From assembly GCA_940337035.1 (NCBI GenBank), contig OW679202.1, positions 51,167,763 to 51,231,762 on the forward strand: a stretch of 64,000 bases of DNA, written 5' to 3'. The notes beneath the pieces are model-generated. The model had not been told where the DNA came from. It saw nothing but the letters and a program-made list of their open reading frames with translations, and ran no database searches. Position numbers and translations under genes: made by a program. Shown here one piece after another: positions 56,090-64,000 of the stretch (positions are counted from its first letter, which is position 1; each line of letters begins with the position of its first letter). Source of the DNA: Agriotes lineatus (Eukaryota > Arthropoda > Insecta > Coleoptera > Elateridae).

Positions 56090-57839
56090 TATTACTTTAT
56101 TCGATGCCTTGGGCATTTTGTCATGATGAAATATGTCGTTGATTAATCCATACATTTCCTCTATTATTTTATTACCACCATATGTTATAAGCTCTTCTAA
56201 AACCAATATGACATCCGTCACTTCTTCTCTTGTTGATTGTTCCACTTTAGTTTACTTCGACCGATACCATGTTAAGATCAGTTTAGAATCCCGCACTTGC
56301 ATTTCAAATATTGGCAATTTCGTGCCTCTATTTCAAATCTAAATACCGACGCTTCCCGCTCTTGCTAGTATAGTACAGTTTGATCGATTACAGGTGTGAG
56401 ACGCGGTGCAGGTGTTTTATCACGCCACGTCGTAAAAATTAGTCACGGTGTATGGCTTGTTGGCTCGAGGATGTGGGTGTAATGTTGTGTTAGAGCGAAT
56501 TAGTTGTATGAGTGGGACAGAGAAAACAAGATAAAGCGCCCCATACCCTTTTCTCTTCAGCCTGCGTCTCGACACTCAACGGCTGAAGCTATTACCGTAC
56601 GGTTGTGTGCGTAGTTGCACTTCCCTTGGCGGGTGTGTGTTATGGCCGAACCAATCATCTCCGTTGTATTATAGCACTGGGTGTGCAATTAGCGCTTTGG
56701 CGGACATCTACGAGAGAGGTTTTTCCCTCTTCCCAATGCTTGTCGTGACAAGGATGTTCACCCAAAAGTTGGCCTCTTGGGGGTTCGGTTTATAACATCG
56801 TTTTGACGGTCAGCAATCTACACTGTCTTTTAACCATCGTTAGAGAAGGCGACGAGACGGTGAAACTTTTCGGCTGCAGGAATCAGCAAACTTCGCTGGG
56901 CATCATTCAAGTACTGTGATCTACTGTTTTTATTGCCTGTGTACTTTACAGCGTATGTGCGACGCACTTGTGTTGACATCAGAGAGTGGTAATTTTATGT
57001 TTGGCGAGTGACCTACTTTGAGAGTAAACTATCATCATTGTTGCGCCATTCATACAAAATTCTTATGCGGTAGAGTAGATTTTGGAGTTACTAACACCCT
57101 TTAGTACTATTCATGTCAAACATTTACGGCCATACTTAAATGTTAATAGATTTGCATGCGTTTTTAACTTCCTGGACTTTTATTTGTGATACTTATAGGT
57201 GTTAATTTAGATGTGTTATGGTTTCTAACATTTTTAATTGTGAGATGACCGACGAAGCTAAAAGACCAGCAAAGGTAGGTTCCCGAACAGCCCGCACGTT
57301 GCACCAAACCGTCGGAGTGAAGCGTCGGTCATCTGACCTCAAAAATCTATGAGGGCCGGCCGAAAAGGTTCTTCCCCATTTTATCAATGACATTCGTGGG
57401 GCTCATTTTCCTCCCTCATTTTGGTTAGAATCAACCCCTATTGTGACAGCATCTCGCTCTAAATTCCGTCGTATTGATCATAACCCTCCCCCTTTTCCCT
57501 GCGTGAATAGCCAGTTAACCGTCTGTTACGGCAAGTTGAGGCGTGATTGGAGTGAGCTTTGCGTTTTTAAGATTAACGTGTCCTAACGACCCCTTTAGAC
57601 TATCCCAGAAGTACTTTAAGGTCATAAAAGTCGTTTTGAGCTGTAACAACTATATTTGTCTTTATATTTACTTTTTTCTTCCCCATTCTCTGTATTGTTG
57701 CACTTTTCTCCATCCCCTACTATATTTTCTTGCTTCTCTTTGCAAAGAAGTGCTCTTTGTTGAAACCCTTATTTTGAACTTTTAACTTCTTGATAAACGT
57801 TCTTTACGTTTCTATTTCGATAATTCTCTTTTACCTTTT
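56090..57839. other. GC-richer stretch, no recognised gene
   Basis: 56400-57350 is less AT-rich, with several 60-80-codon ORFs on both strands (56607-56795, 57202-57393, 57543-57785) that match nothing. It could be an LTR or old gene sequence. Confidence 0.35.
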
Positions 57840-58400
57840 TTTGTTACTTTTGTTACTTGTTTGATATTCCCATTTATAATGCCTATATATTCCTCTTGCT
57901 CTTTGTTCTGGTTCTTTATATTGTTGTTCATCTTCAATTGCTGTTTCTGTTTTCTTGTTCACGAATTGTAGTTTATACTCTCCATATATCTTCATTTTTG
58001 ACAATCTCTCTCCTAAACTCTCTTCTTTGCTTGTAACCTATTTCTATTATTTCACAAGTAACTCTTACTCTTATTAAATAATGGCGAGAGCCCTTATCTG
58101 TCTCTCTGAGTGATATTGTATTTATATCTTCCCTGAATTAATGGTCAGTTCGGTTTACATTCCTACCATCACTTTTATTATGAATATACTATTCTTCGTC
58201 ATGTTCCTCTTATATTAGGCCAGCGGCCTTTTCTTTTCAGCTTCTAGATAATATAATCAAACCCACCAGAAATTCTTTCCTCGTTGTTTACTATTATAAG
58301 AAAATACTCAAGTTCTGTCTCAAAGCAAGTTCTTGTTTGGCTTCTTGGACTACCAAATTGTCTATTCCAAACCTGCACGTTACCAAAACTGGTGTATTGT
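57840..58400 (-). pseudogene. LINE endonuclease C-terminal fragment
   Basis: On the minus strand: RQFGSPRSQTRTCFE, then VNNEERISGGFDYII, a decayed SDGRNVNRTDH-like block, and a Lys/Glu/Arg-rich tail (YKQRREFRREIVKNEDIW). The order of an NG(x)RG block, DYI and a (S)DHR-type block is the end of the apurinic-type endonuclease of LINE ORF2, followed by the linker to the RT. Many stops; only part of the domain remains. Confidence 0.55.
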
Positions 58401-59339
58401 GTTGTCTTTGTTTTCTAAATCGTGTCGATAAATTTTTCATTTAAAATCTTACCACAATTGAAGTACTTATTTCCAGAAATATATAAACCTGCTCGTGTAT
58501 TTAGCTGAAACGTCTTTGTGTGCTTAATTTTTTTCCGAATAAGCAACGCTCGAGGAAAAATTATTAGTCAAATAAACGTTCCATTCTATAATAAAGTAAC
58601 ATTATGTAGGGATTAAAAATTAAATAAAGAGATTAAAGTATATTTTCGTAGTCACTACTGCGTTAATGAGGGTGTAAAACTGTGCGTTCCCAGAAGAGAA
58701 ATCTTGAGTGGGAAGAATTAAAGAGATGTGAGGAACCGCGAGAGTATGTTATATTACATTATCCTGGAGGCATCAACATTTCCTCGGGGCATACTATCAG
58801 CGTTAAATATGTAAATACAGGTATAAAAGTTACAGAGACCCTGGGTGTGTATAATTTTGTATACAACGAAGTTTTTGGAATGTGCTTTGTTAAAAATACA
58901 TTCAGCACGTGATGAAAGCAAAATAATACGGGGCAAAGTTTTAATTAGCCATATAAGAATGGCAAGAAATGTCGACGAGTTTCCGATTACTACAGCTTTA
59001 GTGAAGGGTCCACGAACCGCAGCATTTGTCTTGAGTTAACCTAGATCTCTACCTTCTAAAACTTGTGCGGTTCGAACTTGCGGTTGGCCAGCATTGCCTT
59101 CCCCAGGCTTAATGTTTGTCACTACTAAGAGCTAAGTTTCAGATTGTCCCCGGGCGAATGGTTGCTTTGACATTGTTATAAGAATAAACTTAGTAGGATG
59201 CTGTTTATGGCAAAAGTATTATAGTTTTTTTTTTGAAAACGTAAGAATCCGTTTTACAGAGGTTTAATATTTAGAGTTATTTAAAATGTAGAAAAAATAT
59301 ATGTTTTAAAGCAATAAAAAAAACAAATGCTTCCATATA
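58401..59339. other. No recognised gene
   Basis: A 76-codon plus ORF (58682-58912) has no known motif. The rest is AT-rich. Confidence 0.35.
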
Positions 59340-59900
59340 ATGGAGAGTGTTTCCACGCCGACATTGCTTCCTCCGGTGCTCCTCAAGGGTCCAACTTAGG
59401 GCCCCTTCTTTTCTTACTGTTTTATTCATGATATTCATGTCATCTAATTTTAATAGAAGGAATTTGTTGGGGCATATTTCTACAGCACCTCCTTATATGC
59501 CTTCACGCAAGAGTTTCTGAGCGATTACGAACAGAGAGACTTTATCTTTTATCGCAACCTGTTAATGCAAAAACCTTCTTACCCATGTTAACAATTTGTA
59601 CCTCTTCTTAATATATCCTAAAATGTCGTATTTCAACAAAAAACAGTCTACTACTGTACATATGCCCTTCGTGTACAATGTCCTTACCCATACAGCGTTT
59701 ATAGTACGGCTGCAGAAATATACACAGGGATTTAGGTGTTCTTTTTGATCGTGATCATATAAAGAAAGAGTTTACGAGTGTGCATTTATATTACAAGGGA
59801 ACTATTTTTTTGTGCTTAGAGATCGCTATTCTTCAGATGTAGGGTAGATGTTAAAATATGGTTCATTAACTTTGTTGTGCGTAACGGACCTTGTCCCAAG
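59340..59900 (+). pseudogene. LINE RT fragment
   Basis: Plus strand: SSGAPQGSNLGPLLFLLFYS at about 59367-59428 is the PQG...LGPLLF motif of LINE reverse transcriptases. After frameshifts come NILKCRISTKNSLL and HRDLGVLFDRDHIKKEF (about 59728-59777), the KxLGVxFD block downstream of the active site. The DD box itself is lost. The 3' limit is unclear. Confidence 0.75.
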
Positions 59901-60921
59901 CCATGAAGAGGATGAATAAATGAATGACGAACTATATCCCCTTTTTGAAATGTTCTTTTTGGATACCTATATGAATGGCTGTTACAGAGGAGGACCCGTT
60001 TACGACTCGAAAGGAACCATAAACTGTGCTGGAGTTAGCTTAGAGGGTGGGTCGCAGGCTGAAAAAAAGCGTGCTCGCGATAGTCCAAGTAAAACTATGC
60101 CTTGAAAGTACGAGGACTAATGCGTACACTTTATATAGGCGTCGCCTAATGTAAGAACTGTGTAACATGAGTTACCCACCATTAAATTTGTCAATTATAT
60201 GAAGTACATTTATCGTCGTTTACTGCTAAACTGGAATCGCAAAAACAAACCAAAGAATTTGATCTGTTGGTGACGTTACAGATTCCAAACTTAGGTCCGC
60301 TCAAGATCGTCAATTTCTAAATATTTTAAAGCTTACCTAATACTAATTATTGCCGGTAATTTACAATATCCACTGCTTAACTAATAAAACAGGTTTAACT
60401 TATCTGAATGCACCAATTAATTGGCGGAAGAGAATACAAGAACCAGAGAAGTCATACTTGGCTGATATAAACCATAGCAGGAAACTCAAGCTAGATCGGC
60501 GGCCGGGCTTTGCGAAAAACAATAGACGGCTTCAGTTCACAGTGTCGGTAAAATATGTCGATGAAAAAGGGGATTACTTAGGTCTGAGTCGGCGTATGCT
60601 TCGCTTATAGGGGTATTTTGCAGAATGACTGACGCCGTGACAAACGAAATTCCGCAAGTATTCGAGCAGGAATTCAAATTAAATTCCACGGCACCGCGAC
60701 GAAACCGGAAATGGAATTTCATAGGCTGTGCTTTGTGAGCTATTAAATCCGACGGCTCCAAAGCTGCAACTAAGGGCCGTTAATGCTCTCAAAATGGCTG
60801 CTACATCGCAAGGTACAACATACGACGATAGCCGCCTGACTAATTACTGTTCGCCTCGCTAACTTAACCGCGTGAAAAATTCAACTTATTGGCACCCCTC
60901 TGGTTATGCATAAAACGGCAG
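59901..60921. other. No recognised gene; GC-richer before the gap
   Basis: Plus ORFs at 59920-60105 (61 codons) and 60350-60610 (86 codons, basic, with NWRKRIQEPEKSYLADINHS) have no match I know. 60600-60900 is GC-richer and could be gene-proximal DNA. Confidence 0.3.
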
Positions 60922-61021
60922 NNNNNNNNNNNNNNNNNNNNNNNNNNNNNNNNNNNNNNNNNNNNNNNNNNNNNNNNNNNNNNNNNNNNNNNNNNNNNNN
61001 NNNNNNNNNNNNNNNNNNNNN
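60922..61021. other. Assembly gap, 100 N
   Basis: Exactly 100 N bases, a scaffold gap of unknown real length. Confidence 0.99.
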
Positions 61022-61699
61022 GTGCTCACTTAGCTAATTTTAGGTTTAAACAGTACCTGTGGTTGCCAATCTTATATCGGGGCTTAACGGCGATGCTGGT
61101 CTCGTTGTCGGACTGCTATGGGCTGGAATCCCTGGAACAGGTGCTCACGTAGCTGCTCGCTGCTCTGAGTCTTCCCCTCTGGGCTGTCTCAACTTGTAGG
61201 CCTCCACGCAGATATCAAAATAGGCTGCTTCCGATGTTAGGTTATGGTCTCTCGGGCTCGGAAAACTTTACAACTTTAGATGTTGGATTTCGATGCAAAT
61301 AACACCACACGACCACGAAATTACACTGAATTTTTATTGTTAAAATAATTTGTTTACTATATGAAAATTAGTTTTATCCAGAAGTACATTTTACAACATG
61401 TCAATGCTTAAATTAATTCAATTGTTCTCTCTAATATCAGCTATAAACAATTGCTAGTTTTAATCTTAAATAAAAACGGATATGAATCAAGTTCAAGATG
61501 CTTACTTATAAATCTAACTTTGCCTAAAAACTACAACTTATGTACAAAATTCTTATTCTAATATTATGGTCCACATTTATAATTAGTTAATCAAGTCTTT
61601 GCGTCACTGCACGTTTGTTAATTTGCTTTAAACTGTTCATATCAGTCACTGCACTGATTAATTTTATGAGAGTACTTCCTTCACCAAGGCGTCCCTTGA
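61022..61699. other. No recognised gene
   Basis: 61022-61270 is GC-richer with an open frame running out of the gap (LANFRFKQYLWLPILYRGL and following). 61270-61699 is AT-rich and may be the 3' part of the minus-strand LINE. Confidence 0.3.
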
Positions 61700-63530
61700 T
61701 TTCACCTGTCTGATTTTCCACACAATTTTTAGTACATCTGCTGTGTCCTTTTCTTTATTTTTATATAACCCTGGCTTGTTGATACTTACAATTTTCCATC
61801 AAATGCCTTAATTTCAGCCTACCAAGCTGCTCGTTGCAACGTTTATTAGCTTATCTAGCCTTTCCTATCTTTTTTTTAAACCCTGACAAATATATCACTG
61901 GTTAACTTTCCTTGAATTTTTCGCTTCAATTTATTGCCTTTGCAAACCATTTTTGTAATTCAGTTCGGCCATTACTTTGCACAAACCTCTTCTTTAAAAT
62001 TTTATTTTACATTCAACTTAGATCCTTGTGAGAATTGAGCTTTGCTTAAACCGTTGTTTAATTAATTATACTGCTATTAATTGGCATCTCTTTACCAATG
62101 CATTCAATCTATTAAATTCAAAGTTTAGCCTTGCAGTTATATAAAATACCTCACCCTGAGCTTTAATGAAATGTCCATTAATTTGGCAATGCTATCAGAG
62201 TTGAGTTTGTAGGGCTTAATACCATCGTAAAATTTTCCAACCAACTCGCATTTGATCTGGCCCCACCTATACTATTTTCTACCTCCTGGCACTTTTTTTC
62301 ACCACTCAATTTTTGCCCGCTTTACCATGTTTTTAACATATCTGCTAGCTTTTGCATATTGTTTCCGGTCTTCAGCATCCTGGGGCGTCAACCATTTCTT
62401 ATACAGTTGCTTTTTTATTGATAATCATTTGCTCTAACTCCTTAGTTATCCAATAATTCCTTTGTTTGCTTGTTTCTTGTTTTACCATAGCTTTGTAGGC
62501 CGCTTGGTGAAGCACTTCCTTGATTTTGCTATATATTTGTTTTGCTGTACCCACTGGTTGTTCCTTAAGCTTATCTGCCACTCCAATTTTATATAAAAAT
62601 TTAAGAGATTCCTCCTGTAGGCTTCCAGATTATATTTACCTTGATCAATTTTCTGATCTTCTTCAGTTTCTGCGCGTCTTATACGCTATACAGATTGAAG
62701 TTTTCAGAAGCAAATGGTCTGTGCCACATTCTGCCCCCTGAATACCCTGATATCCGTAGTTCTAAGTGTGGTATTTTGTTTCTGTCCATCATATGATGGA
62801 TTTTAGTTGTTTCGTATATTGAATCCATGTATATTTATATATGTCCTTATGCTTAAACACCCATTCATTACACGTAAAGAATATGTCTGACATATCTCTA
62901 TTAACATGTGTCTGTTGTCATTTATTTTTCTTCGCCAAATTGACCGACTATCGGGTCGTCCCCTTTTTTCCCACTCTGGCGTTTATGTCACCCGCTATTA
63001 TTATTTATTTACTGTTCTTGTTCGTATGTCTCTTTCAGGCAAATATTCGCATTATCATTTTGTGCGTATATCGCAACGAGTATGATGGAATCACTTCTTA
63101 TTTCTAATTCCATTTTGAGAATGCTTTCCGATATCGCTTCCAGTTCTTTATACATTTTTTTCACTTTTTATGGATTGCTATTGCTTTGCTGCTTTTGCGC
63201 GTTTGTCTTTCCTAACATCGCTGTAAAATAGAACAATAAAACGCATTTACTTTTATTTCCTTGGCCTTCCTTTTTGGTCCCTGGCAGGGACTGCAATATC
63301 AATTGAGTACTTTTTTAATTGTTGAAATAAATACCTCTAATGTTTTAGTACTTAATCCTTGTATATTCCAGGCAGCTATATTCAACATCATTTTTTGTAT
63401 GCCGAGTCGTCTTCTATTTAGTCCGTCCGTATTCCGAGACTTTTGCTGAGGATTGCAAGCAAGTCCGGCTTCAGTTGAAACTGCCCACGCACAGGGCTTC
63501 ACAATTTGCGCACGGCACAAGACCGCATTC
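61700..63530 (-). pseudogene. LINE ORF2: endonuclease and linker
   Basis: Minus strand from 63520: a 73-codon ORF ends with MMLNIAAWNIQGLSTKTLEVF, the N-terminal strand of an apurinic-type endonuclease. Through frameshifts come KGDDPIVGQFGEE, RISGYSGGRMWHRPFAS (a decayed block where GxDxxSDH is expected) and then the linker ORF 62581-62399 (KQIYSKIKEVLHQAAYK, KQRNYWITKELEQMI). Further left is a poorly conserved region that should be the RT start. Gene order and size match the 5' half of a LINE ORF2. No intact catalytic His was seen. Confidence 0.65.
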
Positions 63531-63639
63531 GTCCTTTAATTATTTCATATTACAATAGTTAAGCCTAATTGACAATGGAAAAGCAGACAAATATAATCTA
63601 GCTGTTTATTTTAATATGAAAATAAACACTCCAGGCGGG
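63531..63639. other. Short spacer between divergent LINE pieces
   Basis: About 110 bases of AT-rich DNA separating a minus-strand LINE 5' end from a plus-strand LINE fragment. No features. Confidence 0.4.
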
Positions 63640-64000
63640 GAAAACTAGACTCCCGTTTCAAGCTAAATCGAAGTATTAAACGAAAGCACAAAAAGGCTAA
63701 AGAAAGGTGGATTGATGCGGAATGCGAAGAAGCAGAAAGGCTGCATGAGCTGCAGGACTCTTTCAATTCCCACATGAAGGTGAAGCAAATTACCGAATAC
63801 ATCAGAAAAACACCACAACCGCTCATACAAACAAAAATAGAAAAGGTATTCTAGACTCTGACGACGATCTATGCAATTTGACACCCTAAAGGAACTAAAA
63901 GACCTTAGACTTTTAGTGTGTCAAACGATCTATGAAATCTATGAAAAGCGGAAAAAGTTTAGGACATGAAACATACACGCAGAAGTTTTGAAATACAACG
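63640..64000 (+). pseudogene. LINE linker fragment running off the window
   Basis: Plus strand: ERWIDAECEEAERLHELQDS and HMKVKQITEYIRKT, then, frameshifted, a GILDSDD-type block, a LKELKDL stretch and, at the very end, IHAEVLKYN, which resembles the start of the RT (the IPAELLKY type of motif). This is the linker between endonuclease and RT. The element continues beyond the window edge. Confidence 0.6.

Noticed and set aside
1..64000. CRISPR arrays, bacterial operons, riboswitches
   Set aside because: No regularly spaced short repeats or bacterial gene organisation; the content is eukaryotic transposons throughout.

Overview
This is an AT-rich (by eye about two-thirds A+T), almost gene-free stretch of animal nuclear DNA, most likely from an insect or another arthropod. 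The basis is the repeat content: decayed non-LTR retrotransposons (LINEs) of several families, Penelope-like elements (PLEs) with GIY-YIG endonucleases, a mariner with TA target duplications, a Ty3/Gypsy-type LTR element, hAT-like and TA-flanked MITEs, and SINEs with tRNA-like or 5S-like heads. There are no bacterial operons or ribosome binding sites. Two runs of exactly 100 N (5328-5427, 60922-61021) are scaffold gaps. I find no complete host gene. One 3' exon-like stretch (3448-3607) and three unassigned minus-strand ORFs (15571-15831, 17540-17878, 18707-18922) are the only candidates for non-transposon coding sequence.

Layout. 0-5 kb: AT-rich sequence, an LTR-like start at 413 and a possible exon. 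6-8 kb: one LINE whose 5' part is inverted relative to its 3' part. 7.9-9.85 kb: a 1.95 kb element with very long terminal inverted repeats. 10-15.5 kb: LINE scraps, a TA-flanked MITE, a 5S-like SINE and a tRNA-like SINE. 15.5-19 kb: less AT-rich, unassigned ORFs and a possible LTR. 21-22.4 kb: a repeat-middle-repeat structure. 26-30.6 kb: an I/Jockey-like LINE split by a second LINE with an 11-bp target duplication. 31.7-37.6 kb: SINE, an AT-rich PLE, a head-to-head PLE dimer and a hAT-like MITE. 40-45 kb: two LINEs, one split by a 1.27 kb LTR-like insert. 45.7-48.8 kb: a Jockey-like LINE split by a mariner and by a second head-to-head PLE dimer. 51.2-51.9 kb: a 728-bp palindrome built from two Tc1/mariner-type transposase ends. 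52.8-56.1 kb: LINE remnants and an internally deleted Gypsy element whose gag carries a third head-to-head PLE-like insert. 57.8-64 kb: further LINE pieces on both strands.

The theme is successive nested insertion. The strongest observation is that three independent PLE insertions (34483-36980, 47524-48236, 55413-55634) share one architecture: two 5'-truncated copies joined head to head, 3' ends outward, the whole flanked by a target duplication, the right arm running about 35-55 bases further than the left. The 3' ends also carry a CTGAnGA...GAAAC motif resembling a hammerhead ribozyme core. All coding assignments come from reading translations by eye; no database search was run.
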